Shown here piece by piece: positions 1-9,495 of a stretch of 15,000 nt of DNA; positions within the stretch are counted from its first letter, which is position 1; the number at the start of each line of letters is the position of its first letter. The stretch is from Glandiceps talaboti. Its lineage: Eukaryota; Hemichordata; Enteropneusta; Spengelidae. The position numbers and the translations under genes were made by a program. The notes under the pieces were generated by a model. That model searched no databases. It saw only the letters and a list, made by a program, of their open reading frames with translations, and was not told the DNA's origin. The stretch is from positions 26,287,614 to 26,302,613 of the forward strand of contig NC_135557.1 of assembly GCF_964340395.1 (NCBI RefSeq). Direction: 5' to 3'.

Positions 1-1783
1 TAGAGTGATATACCAGTACTATAGAGTGATATATCAGTACTATAGAGTGCAGAGTGATATATCAGTACTACAGAGTGATATATCAGTACTATAGAGTGAT
101 ATATCAGTACTACAGAGTGATATATCAGTACTATAGAGTGATATATCAGTACTATAGAGTGCATAGTGATATACCAGTACTATAGAGTGATATATCAGTA
201 CTATAGAGTGATATACCAGTACTACAGAGTGATATATCAGTACTACAGAGTGATATATCAGTACTACAGAGTGATATATCAGTACTATAGAGCGATATAT
301 CAGTACTATAGAGTGATATATCAGTACTATAGAGTGATATATCAGTACTATAGAGTGCATAGTGATATACCAGTACTATAGAGTGATATATCAGTACTAT
401 AGAGTGATATACCAGTACTACAGGGTGATATATCAGTACTACAGAGTGATATATCAGTACTACAGAGTGATATATCAGTACTATAGAGTGCAGAGTGATA
501 TATCAGTACTATAGAGTGCATAGTGATATACCAGTACTATAGAGTGATATATCAGTACTACAGAGTGATATATCAGTACTATAGAGTGCAGAGTGATATA
601 CCAGTACTATAGAGTGATATATCAGTACTACAGAGTGATATACCAGTACTACAGAGTGATATATCAGTACTACAGAGTGATATATCAGTACTACAGAGTG
701 ATATATCAGTACTATAGAGTGCAGAGTGATATATCAGTACTATAGAGGGTTATATCAGTACTATAGAGTGATATACCAGTACTACAGAGTGATATATCAG
801 TACTATAGAGTGCAGAGTGATATATCAGTACTATAGTGATATATCAGTACTATAGAGTGATATATCAGTACTATAGAGTGATATATCAGTACTATAGAGT
901 GATATACCAGTACTATAGAGTGATATATCAGTACTATAGAGTGCAGAGTGATATATCAGTACTACAGAGTGATATATCAGTACTATAGAGTGATATATCA
1001 GTACTACAGAGTGATATATCAGTACTATAGAGTGATATATCAGTACTATAGAGTGCATAGTGATATACCAGTACTATAGAGTGATATATCAGTACTATAG
1101 AGTGATATACCAGTGCTACAGAGTGATATATCAGTACTACAGAGTGATATATCAGTACTACAGTGATATATCAGTACTATAGAGTGATATATCAGTACTA
1201 TAGAGTGATATATCAGTACTATAGAGTGATATATCAGTACTACAGAGTGATATATCAGTACTACAGAGTGATATATCAGTACTACAGAGTGATATATCAG
1301 TACTATAGAGTGATATATCAGTACTATAGAGTGATATATCAGTACTATAGAGTGATATATCAGTACTATATAGTGCATAGTGATATACCAGTACTATAGA
1401 GTGATATATCAGTACTATAGAGTGATATACCAGTACTACAGGGTGATATATCAGTACTACAGAGTGATATATCAGTACTACAGAGTGATATATCAGTACT
1501 ATAGAGTGCAGAGTGATATATCAGTACTATAGAGTGCATAGTGATATACCAGTACTATAGAGTGATATATCAGTACTACAGAGTGATATATCAGTACTAT
1601 AGAGTGCAGAGTGATATACCAGTACTATAGAGTGATATATCAGTACTACAGAGTGATATACCAGTACTACAGAGTGATATATCAGTACTACAGAGTGATA
1701 TATCAGTACTACAGAGTGATATATCAGTACTATAGAGTGCAGAGTGATATATCAGTACTATAGAGTGATATATCAGTACTATA
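1..1783. repeat. 21-bp minisatellite array
   Basis: About 85 head-to-tail copies of a 21-bp unit (AGAGTGATATATCAGTACTAT) run from the left window edge to 1783. Copies differ mainly at T/C in GATATATC/GATATACC and TATAG/TACAG. Shortened joints (AGAGTGCAGAGTG, AGAGTGCATAGTG) recur. The unit holds two palindromes, GATATATC and AGTACT. Because 21 is a multiple of 3, long false reading frames appear on both strands. The array lies beyond the last visible sulfotransferase exon, so it is probably in that gene's next intron; this is inferred, since the downstream exon is outside the window. Confidence 0.97.
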
Positions 1784-1842
1784 CATAAAACTTTAAAGCA
1801 AAGCAACATGGAGACTGTTCAACCGTATCACTGATCTAAAAC

Positions 1843-1990
1843 CAGAAAAGTGAAATAGGGGTGGGGGTCGACAGAAAAGTGAAATGGGGGTGGGGGTCGA
1901 CAGAAAAGTGAAATAGGGGTGGGGGTCGACAGAAAAGTGAAATAGGGGTGGGGGTCGACAGAAAAGTGAAATGGGGTGGGGTGACAGAAG
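1843..1990. repeat. G-rich 29-bp minisatellite
   Basis: Five copies of a 29-bp unit start at 1843, 1872, 1901, 1930 and 1959, the last one decayed. Each contains AAAAGTGAAAT, then GGGG-T-GGGGG (or GGGGG-T-GGGGG), then the palindrome GTCGAC. The plus strand is strongly G-rich, with two G-runs per unit. It lies in the intron after sulfotransferase exon 5, only about 120 bp from that exon. Confidence 0.93.
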
Positions 1991-2108
1991 TGTGAGGCTG
2001 TGAAAAATGTTTGGGCCCATTAAATTCATGACTTATTACAGACATATCATTGTAACATAATCTAAAAGATATCGCTGTTAAAAGTATGAATGTTTTCATG
2101 AAACATAC

Positions 2109-2203
2109 CTCTTTCAGATCCTCATAGGTTACAAACATTATATCCAGCTGATTCCGTAAACTCCACCAGGATATCAAGTGATCAACATGCGATCCATATG
2201 CAA
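2109..2203 (-). CDS. Sulfotransferase exon 5 (YEDLKE segment)
   Basis: After the acceptor TTTTGTATAG the exon enters in phase 1. It encodes 31 full residues running from AYGSHVDHLISWW to FVTYEDLKE, ending at GAG before donor GTATGT. This matches the family segment that reads approximately YGSWxxHVxGWW...ILFLxYEDMKK in cytosolic SULTs, just after the PAPS 3'-phosphate site. The G-S-x-x-D-H-x-x-x-W-W pattern and the YED motif are visible. The exon leaves in phase 0. The next exon, with the C-terminal PAPS-binding loop, is not found between here and position 1; that interval is mostly minisatellite. It is therefore presumed to lie left of the window. Confidence 0.88.
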
Positions 2204-3191
2204 CTATACAAAACATAGAAAATATTCAGAAATGTATCAGTGCACGTGTGCTTGTAAACATGAAAAAAAAGAATCATATCAACTGTATAACGAAACAGGC
2301 TATAATAACCCAGATTAAAGCTGCACCAGCGGTAACTGAAGTATTATTTAAAACCGCTTCGTTAGATGTAATGACTATTATTATAATGTCATACACCCTG
2401 AACAGTATTGAATCACCTGTGGGTGAATTTATGTAGTTGTACACATAATATGGAACAATATATCCTATCAAACTGACAAAGAATTGGCACCTTCAATGAA
2501 TCGCAAGTTCAACTATTTGCTATACTACTTTTAGATAAAATAGTCTAAGACCTGTAATTGACATGTACACTGTTTAATTATTGGTATTTTAACACGTTTC
2601 ACTGACAGAGGATATTGTTGGTTGTCAGATTGATAAAATAATATACTCCAGTTTCATCTAGTACAAACTTAAAAACATATTTACTATTTGCATGACACGA
2701 GTAGTGATGACTATAAAATATGAATCTATCATTTGAAATCATTTACTACGTAATTTGTCTGACATACTTGACGTCTTCTTTACAATTACGTAGAGTGGTG
2801 GACGATAATATTTGCATTAATTATTGATACGATATCAATTAATGTTAATTTGCATTGCTTCTAACGTTTTTCTTTCAGTTTCCTCCTTGGTTTCAAGGAA
2901 ATCGGAATTATAGAGTTGGTCACTTGGTTTCAAGGAAATCGTCAATCTTATATTTTCACATACAGTATTCGACTACCCACAGAGGATTTCTAAAATCGTG
3001 AAATCCCTTTGATCTTAACTTTAAAATATTATACAGTGATCCATGATTTTTTCATGATACAAACTGAGACAGGGTTGGAATTGTCTTGAACAAAATAACA
3101 GCAAATTTAACATTTCTTACTGATTTGTATTACTTTTATTACTGAGTCACATAAATGTACTATATTAATAATAAATATCATATGAGTTTAC
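2204..3191 (-). other. Sulfotransferase intron 4
   Basis: No coding segment is seen in this AT-rich stretch. It holds a 19-bp perfect direct repeat starting CTTGGTTTCAAGG at 2886-2904 and 2923-2941, 37 bp apart. It also has an imperfect AT-rich palindrome at 2815-2844 centred on ATTGATACGATATCAAT. Short open frames around 2248-2471 show no family resemblance and look like chance. Confidence 0.8.
2886..2941. repeat. 19-bp direct repeat pair, spaced 37 bp
   Basis: The segment CTTGGTTTCAAGGAAATCG occurs at 2886-2904 and again at 2923-2941, identical by eye. It looks like a two-copy local tandem duplication in intron 4. Confidence 0.85.
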
Positions 3192-3324
3192 TGTTTCCAT
3201 CCAGAAAATTCTCCAGGTGGGCTTCCCAGCTTTCAGGAACATCAAGCCAACCGCCAGCAGTCTTGTTAGCGAAATGCCAGAGTGATACTACCGTGTCCTT
3301 CGGATTTCTGGTGATATAGATCGT
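3192..3324 (-). CDS. Sulfotransferase exon 4 (RNPKD, PAPS 3'-phosphate site)
   Basis: The acceptor TTTCTTCAG is followed in phase 0 by TIYITRNPKDTVVSLWHF, then residues through WLDVPESWEAHLENFLDGN. The exon ends one base into the next codon at donor A|GTAAAC. The RNPKD...S segment corresponds to the family motif Y-V-x-R-N-x-K-D-x-x-V-S. Its Arg and Ser bind the 3'-phosphate of PAPS (Arg130 and Ser138 in human SULT1A1 numbering, from memory). The following W..HLENFL resembles the family's TWEEFLEKF. Both key residues are present. Length and phase fit the neighbouring exons exactly. Confidence 0.93.
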
Positions 3325-3665
3325 CTGAAGAAATAAAATACACTGTCTTGTCAGTAAGGAAGAAATTTGTCACTTTTAGTCATACACACTTGGTCGACAG
3401 ATGGCGGACAGTGGGAATCCAATTTTTAGCAGGCTCGTTATTACTGAAACATGTAGTGCGTGAAGAGGAGAATTAATAAGGAAGAATGGCGGATTTATCT
3501 CGGATAAACGTCACACACATCTCATATAGACAAAAATTGTTTCAATGTAATTCTAATATTTTTGTAATATGAATTGTCTACAATTTTGAACTTTTTTCCG
3601 ATGATTTCTTCGCCATCAACTTTATCAAGGATTATGCAGAGCAGAACACGTCAATCTTTGCTATG

Positions 3666-3733
<68 letters not shown>

Positions 3734-3750
3734 GGTGGTGGTGGTGGTGG

Positions 3751-3802
<52 letters not shown>

Positions 3803-4356
3803 GGTGGTGGTGGTGATGATGGTGATCATCATGGTTGTGGTGGTGGCGGTAATGATGAAGATGATGATGATGGTGGTGGTAGTGGTGGTGGTAGTGATGA
3901 TGAAGAAGATGATGATCGTGGTGATGATGGTGGTGGTGGTGGTGGTGATAATAATAATGATGCTGGTGGTGGTGGTAATGATGATGATGATGGTGGTGGT
4001 GGTGGTGGTGGTGGTGGTGATGATGGTGATCATCATGGTTGTGGTGGTGGCGGTAATGATGAAGATGATGATGATGGTGGTGGTAGTGGTGGTGGTAGTG
4101 ATGATGAAGAAGATGATGATCGTGGTGATGATGGTGGTGGTGGTGGTGGTGATAATAATAATGATGCTGGTGGTGGTGGTGGTAATGATGATGATAAGGA
4201 TGATGATGATAATGGTGGTGGTAATGATGACAATGAGGATGATGGTGATGGTGGTGGTGGTGGTAGCGATGATGATGATGATGGTGGTGGTGGTGGTGGT
4301 TGTGGTGGTCGTAGAGGTGGTGGTTGTGCTGGTGGTAAACATTTTATTTGAATTAC
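3325..4356 (-). other. Sulfotransferase intron 3
   Basis: This intron runs from donor GTAATT after exon 3 to the exon 4 acceptor. About two thirds is the GAT/GGT trinucleotide tract described separately. The remainder, 3325-3660, shows no gene or RNA that I can recognise. Confidence 0.85.
3665..4340. repeat. GAT/GGT compound trinucleotide tract with 204-bp duplication
   Basis: Runs of GAT and GGT triplets alternate for about 675 bp with interruptions (CAT, AAT, GAA, AGT, GCT). A block of about 200 bp starting near GATCATCATGG at 3824 recurs at 4028. The 204-bp shift leaves the internal order of interruptions nearly unchanged. All six frames are open or nearly so, giving Asp/Gly, Met/Val and Thr/Ile homopolymers. 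That is a product of triplet repeats lying within intron 3, not evidence of a gene. Confidence 0.95.
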
Positions 4357-4469
4357 CTTTGGTTTTTTCTCTGAATACTGTTTTGGCATGCACCTGGGCA
4401 GCATGTGTGTATTAATGAACCTTCTCTCATCAAAAGGCATCTTGGGAACTACTTCAATCATTCGTTGTC
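4357..4469 (-). CDS. Sulfotransferase exon 3 (catalytic-region His)
   Basis: After acceptor AATTTCTAG the exon completes a split codon and encodes 37 residues: QRMIEVVPKMPFDERR, then FINTHMLPRCMPKQYSEKKPK. It ends in phase 0 at CCAAAG|GTAATT. The segment NTHMLP aligns with the family motif K-T-H-L-P, whose His is the catalytic base (His108 in human SULT1A1). The His is kept, but the Lys two residues before it is Asn here. The KKPK end joins directly to TIYITRNPKD of the next exon, as expected for the strand before the PAPS-binding loop. The donor edge lies only 17 bp from the trinucleotide tract. Confidence 0.88.
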
Positions 4470-5278
4470 CTAGAAATTACAACCATAACGTGGTATAATG
4501 AGTACCTCTTTCAACATTAACGGAAATTAGGCAATTTAGGTACAAGTTCGATAAAAAAAATGGCAAGAACTCGCTCCCAAAATGGTTGATTTCTCGTACC
4601 TATCTCCTCAAGCTCTAGGCTCCCCACGAAGTTGGCATTCTCTGTAGTAAGACTGATCTTCGTTTATTCAACAAACCCTTAGATGAGTAACACAATTGTC
4701 TAGAAGAACTAGAAAAAATAGTCCCTGAATGACCTATCTAAATTGTATGCCTCTATTGATTAGCTGACAGTCGAATACTGGGTGTCTGGATTGCTGTACA
4801 TATTTAACCTCGACTGTGTCTGTCGTTTAAGTTTGCATTCTCCCTTGTTTTTACATATAGTCTCTATCTTGTCCAAAGGAGGAAACCAACACGTCGGATA
4901 TACAAAGCTAACATAAAGAAGCCATGCGGATGAGAAACGGGTAATTATTTTGAATATATAATTTATATTTAATAAAACAACTTACACAAGATGTGTAAAC
5001 ATTTTTATTGTACGTGCAGGAAGTGATTTTTGTAAATAAGATGGCTTTAGTGAGTTACAAAATCGAACTTTTTTAATTTTGTTTCATGGTGTTTTTTTTT
5101 AAAGTAGAAAACACACATTACAAGTTGTATTTAAAAAAGCCAAGATTCATTCCACATGGCCACTTTAAATGTCAGGCAGAGTAAACATGAAATAAAGTAA
5201 AATTGAAACAAACCAAGTCTTCTCCATATTTAACTAAGTTCGTCTTTCATCCTAATAAATCATAATATGTTTAGTAAC
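4470..5278 (-). other. Sulfotransferase intron 2
   Basis: This is 809 bp of AT-rich DNA without a recognisable gene, RNA or strong repeat. It runs from the exon 2 donor to the TTTCTAG acceptor of exon 3. Confidence 0.75.
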
Positions 5279-5401
5279 CTGTGACTAAACTTATCTTCTC
5301 CAGGAATTTGACATATTCGTCCAGGTTAGCTTCGCCACCACTGGCTTCAGGAGTATCGTGGTTAAATATTTGATACAAGATTCCCTTCATCCAATGTGAG
5401 C
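5279..5401 (-). CDS. Sulfotransferase exon 2 (second half of PAPS 5'-phosphate loop)
   Basis: The acceptor TTTTCATAG is followed by a split Gly codon, then SHWMKGILYQIFNHD and on to ANLDEYVKFLEKI. Joined to exon 1 this gives YPKSG-SHWMKGILYQ. It matches the family loop that reads approximately TYPKSGTTWxQEIxxLI, which grips the 5'-phosphosulfate of PAPS. Two residues differ: the usual T-T is S-H here. The 3' edge is uncertain: CACAG|GTTACT at 5279 is chosen, but GATAA|GTTTAG a few codons earlier also keeps the frame. The acceptor lies about 10 bp from the start of a 19-bp minisatellite, so its upstream splice signals are partly built from that repeat. Confidence 0.85.
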
Positions 5402-5411
5402 CTATGAAAAC

Positions 5412-6300
5412 ACAACGTAGCTAAGAATGTAGCAACGGAAATACTACGTAGCTAAGAGAATACAATGTAGCTAAGAGAATACAATGTAGCAATGGGAATG
5501 CAACGTGGCTAAGAGAATACAATGTAGTAACGTAGCTAAGAGAATACAATGTGGCTAAGAGAATACAATGTATCAATGGGAATACAACATAACTAAGAGG
5601 ATACAACATAACTAAGAGAATACAATGTGGCTAAGAGAATACAATGTTTCTAAGAGAATACAAAGATAGCTAAGAGAATATAATGTAGCTATGGGAATAC
5701 AATAACTAAGAGAATACAATGTAGCTAAGACAATACAATGTACTTAAGACTAAGAGAATACAACGTAGCTATGAGAATACTGCATAGCTAAGAAAATACA
5801 ACGCAGCTATGAGCATACAATGTAGCTAAGAAAATACAACGCAGCTATGACTAAGAGAAATAATGTAGCCATTGGAACATAACGTAGCTAAGAGAATAAA
5901 ATGTAGTTAAGAGAATACAATGCAGCTAAGAGAATAAACGCAGCTATGAGAATAAAATGTAGCTAAGAGAATACAATTTAGCTAAGAGAATACAATGTAG
6001 CCATGGGAATATAACGCAGCTATGAGAATAAAATGTAGCTAAGAGAATACAATTTAGCTAAGAGAATACAATGTAGCCATGGGAATATAACGTAGCTAAG
6101 AGAATACATGTAGCCATGGGAATATAACGTAGCTAAGAGAATAAATTGTACTTGTGAGAATACAATGCAATAGGAGATTACAATAATTAATGCTGCTATG
6201 ACAATACAATGCAATGTAGCCAGGACAATATAATAGGTTAATACAATGTAGTTACGACAAATACCATGTAGCCATGAGAATATGTAGTTAGGAAAATAAA
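5412..6300. repeat. 19-bp minisatellite array (degenerate)
   Basis: About 45 diverged copies of GTAGCTAAGAGAATACAAT run from next to exon 2 to the left edge of the foldback element. Variants include GTAGCCATGGGAATATAAC and GCAGCTATGAGAATAAAAT, and a larger block around 5930-6010 is partly repeated at 6010-6090. The copies decay toward 6150-6300. On the sense strand of the sulfotransferase transcript each intact unit reads TTGTATTCTCTTAGC, which resembles a 3' splice site. Confidence 0.95.
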
Positions 6301-6307
6301 GTGTAGC

Positions 6308-6316
6308 CACGTGAGG
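6308..6316. repeat. Left target-site duplication of the foldback element
   Basis: CACGTGAGG here matches CACGTGAGG at 9545-9553, immediately outside the two inverted ends. The exact boundary is ambiguous by a base or two, because the element ends in G/C runs. A 9-bp duplication gives perfectly matching ends. Confidence 0.8.
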
Positions 6317-6360
6317 GGGTGACCCTAAAACGAATGACAACCTGAATGACGGAAAACGAA

Positions 6361-7405
6361 TGACAGCATTTCTAGGTGGTAAACAGTGGAATGACACCCT
6401 TTTCTACATTCAGTTAGTTGAATGACACCCTCTGCACTGTAAAACCAGTGGAATGACAGCCGCCACTCTATAAAATAAGTGGAATGACAGCATTTTTAAT
6501 GCTTTAGAACTGGAATGACAGCATTTCTAGGTGGTAAACAGTGGAATGACACCCTTTTCTACATTCAGTTAGTTGAATGACACCCTCTGCACTGTAGAAC
6601 CACTGGAATGACAGTCGCCACTCTATAAAATAAGTGGAATGACAGCATTTTTAATGCTTTAGAACTGGAATGACAGCATTTCTAGGTGGTAAACAGTGGA
6701 ATGACACCCTTTTCTACATTCAGTTAGTTGAATGACACCCTCTGCACTGTAGAACCACTGGAATGACAGCCGCCACTCTATAAAATAAGTGGAATGACAG
6801 CATTTTTAATGCTTTAGAACTGGAATGACAGCATTTCTAGGTGGTAAACAGTGGAATGACACCCTTTTCTACATTCAGTTAGTTGAATGACAGCCTCTAC
6901 ACTGTAGAACCCCTGGAATGACAGCCGCCACTCTATAAAATAAGTGGAATGACAGCATTTTCAATGCTTTGGTACTGGAATGACAGCATTTCTAGGTGGT
7001 AAACAGTGGAATGACACCCTTTTCTACATTCAGTTAGTTGAATGACACCCTCTGCACTGTAAAACCAGTGGAATGACAGCCGCCACTCTATAAAATAAGT
7101 GGAATGACAGCATTTTTAATGCTTTGGAACTGGAATGACAGCATTTCTAGGTGGTAAACAGTGGAATGACACCCTTTTCTACAATCAGTTAGTTGAATGA
7201 CACACTCTGCACTGTAGAACCACTGGAATGACAGCCGCCACTCTATAAAATAAGTGGAATGACAGCATTTTTAATGCTTTAGAACTGGAATGACAGCATT
7301 TCTAGGTGGTAAACAGTGGAATGACACCCTTTTCTACATTCAGTTAGTTGAATGACACCCTCTACACTGTAGAACCACTGGAATGACAGCCGCCACTCTA
7401 TAAAA
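6361..7405. repeat. Foldback left arm: 155-bp tandem units
   Basis: Unit starts (TGACAGCATTTCTAGG) fall at 6361, 6516, 6671, 6826, 6981, 7136 and 7291, all exactly 155 bp apart. The seventh unit is cut off inside its fourth 31-bp module, after CACTCTATAAAA. Units differ by only a few substitutions, such as CTGTAGAACCACTGG against CTGTAAAACCAGTGG. Confidence 0.97.
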
Positions 7406-7407
7406 AG

Positions 7408-9495
7408 AGTGCAGAGGGTGTCATTCAACTAACTGAATGTAGAAAAGGGTGTCATTCCACTGTTTACCACCTAGAAATGCTGTCATTCCAGTACCAAAGC
7501 ATTAAAAATGCTGTCATTCCACTTATTTTATAGAGTGGCGGCTGTCATTCCAGTGGTTCTACAGTGCAGAGTGTGTCATTCAACTAACTGAATGTAGAAA
7601 AGGGTGTCATTCCACTGTTTACCACCTAGAAATGCTGTCATTCCAGTTCTAAAGCATTGAAAATGCTGTCATTCCACTTATTTTATAGAGTGGCGGCTGT
7701 CATTCCAGTGGTTCTACAGTGCAGAGTGTGTCATTCAACTAACTGATTGTAGAAAAGGGTGTCATTCCACTGTTTACCACCTAGAAATGCTGTCATTCCA
7801 GTTCTAAAGCATTAAAAATGCTGTCATTCCACTTATTTTATAGAGTGGCGGCTGTCATTCCAGTGGTTCTACAGTGTAGAGGGTGTCATTCAACTAACTG
7901 ATTGTAGAAAAGGGTGTCATTCCACTGTTTACCACCTAGAAATGCTGTCATTCCAGTTCCAAAGCATTAAAAATGCTGTCATTCCACTTATTTTATAGAG
8001 TGGCGGCTGTCATTCCAGTGGTTCTACAGTGCAGAGGGTGTCATTCAACTAACTGAATGTAGAAAAGGGTGTCATTCCACTGTTTACCACCTAGAAATGC
8101 TGTCATTCCAGTACCAAAGCATTAAAAATGCTGTCATTCCACTTATTTTATAGAGTGGCGGCTGTCATTCCAGTGGTTCTACAGTGCAGAGTGTGTCATT
8201 CAACTAACTGAATGTAGAAAAGGGTGTCATTCCACTGTTTACCACCTAGAAATGCTGTCATTCCAGTTCTAAAGCATTGAAAATGCTGTCATTCCACTTA
8301 TTTTATAGAGTGGCGGCTGTCATTCCAGTGGTTCTACAGTGCAGAGTGTGTCATTCAACTAACTGATTGTAGAAAAGGGTGTCATTCCACTGTTTACCAC
8401 CTAGAAATGCTGTCATTCCAGTTCTAAAGCATTAAAAATGCTGTCATTCCACTTATTTTATAGAGTGGCGGCTGTCATTCCAGTGGTTCTACAGTGTAGA
8501 GGGTGTCATTCAACTAACTGATTGTAGAAAAGGGTGTCATTCCACTGTTTACCACCTAGAAATGCTGTCATTCCAGTTCCAAAGCATTAAAAATGCTGTC
8601 ATTCCACTTATTTTATAGAGTGGCGGCTGTCATTCCAGTGGTTCTACAGTGCAGAGGGTGTCATTCAACTAACTGAATGTAGAAGAGGGTGTCATTCCAC
8701 TGTTTACCACCTAGAAATGCTGTCATTCCAGTTCTAAAGCATTGAAAATGCTGTCATTCCACTTATTTTATAGAGTGGCGGCTGTCATTCCACTGGTTTT
8801 ACAGTGCAGAGGGTGTCATTCAACTAACTGAATGTAGAAAAGGGTGTCATTCCACTGTTTACCACCTAGAAATGCTGTCATTCCAGTACCAAAGCATTAA
8901 AAATGCTGTCATTCCACTTATTTTATAGAGTGGCGGCTGTCATTCCAGTGGTTCTACAGTACAGAGGGTGTCATTCAACTAACTGAATGTAGAAAAGGGT
9001 GTCATTCCACTGTTTACCACCTAGAAATGCTGTCATTCCAGTTCTAAAGCATTGAAAATGCTGTCATTCCACTTATTTTATAGAGTGGCGGCTGTCATTC
9101 CAGTGGTTCTACAGTGCAGAGTGTGTCATTCAACTAACTGATTGTAGAAAAGGGTGTCATTCCACTGTTTACCACCTAAAAATGCTGTCATTCCAGTTCC
9201 AAAGCATTAAAAATGCTGTCATTCCACTTATTTTATAGAGTGGCGGCTGTCATTCCAGGGGTTCTACAGTGTAGAGGCTGTCATTCAACTAACTGAATGT
9301 AGAAAAGGGTGTCATTCCACTGTTTACCACCTAGAAATGCTGTCATTCCAGTTCTAAAGCATTAAAAATGCTGTCATTCCACTTATTTTATAGAGTGGCG
9401 GCTGTCATTCCACTGGTTTTACAGTGCAGAGGGTGTCATTCAACTAACTGAATGTAGAAAAGGGTGTCATTCCACTGTTTACCACCTAGAAATGC
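7408..9495. repeat. Foldback right arm: inverted 155-bp tandem units
   Basis: TCATTCAACTAACTG recurs at 7421, 7576, 7731, 7886, 8041, 8196, 8351, 8506, 8661, 8816, 8971, 9126, 9281 and 9436, a constant 155 bp. The units are the reverse complement of those in the left arm. Variant bases show a four-unit, 620-bp block repeated twice at the inner end (7411-8030 and 8031-8650). Confidence 0.97.

Noticed and set aside
40-1809. Long open frames reading SIVLIYH or VIYQYYR repeats on both strands.
   Set aside because: They follow from a 21-bp repeat being divisible by three. They occur on both strands at once and have no start context or domain.
2248-2471. Short overlapping open frames on both strands in intron 4.
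   Set aside because: About 62-65 residues, no recognisable motif, opposite strands overlapping, inside an intron.
3632-4461. Open frames of up to 253 residues rich in Asp/Gly, Met/Val or Thr/Ile.
   Set aside because: They are triplet-repeat artefacts open in many frames at once and lie in sulfotransferase intron 3. Only the non-repetitive end of the 4033-4461 minus frame (exon 3) is real.
5279-5290. Alternative exon 2 donor at GATAA|GTTTAG.
   Set aside because: It keeps the frame, so it cannot be excluded, but CACAG|GTTACT has the better exon-side consensus. Left as a stated uncertainty.
5421-6397. Minus-strand frames over the 19-bp minisatellite (5421-5609, 6020-6397).
   Set aside because: Their composition is set by the repeat, and they run into the foldback tip without any domain.
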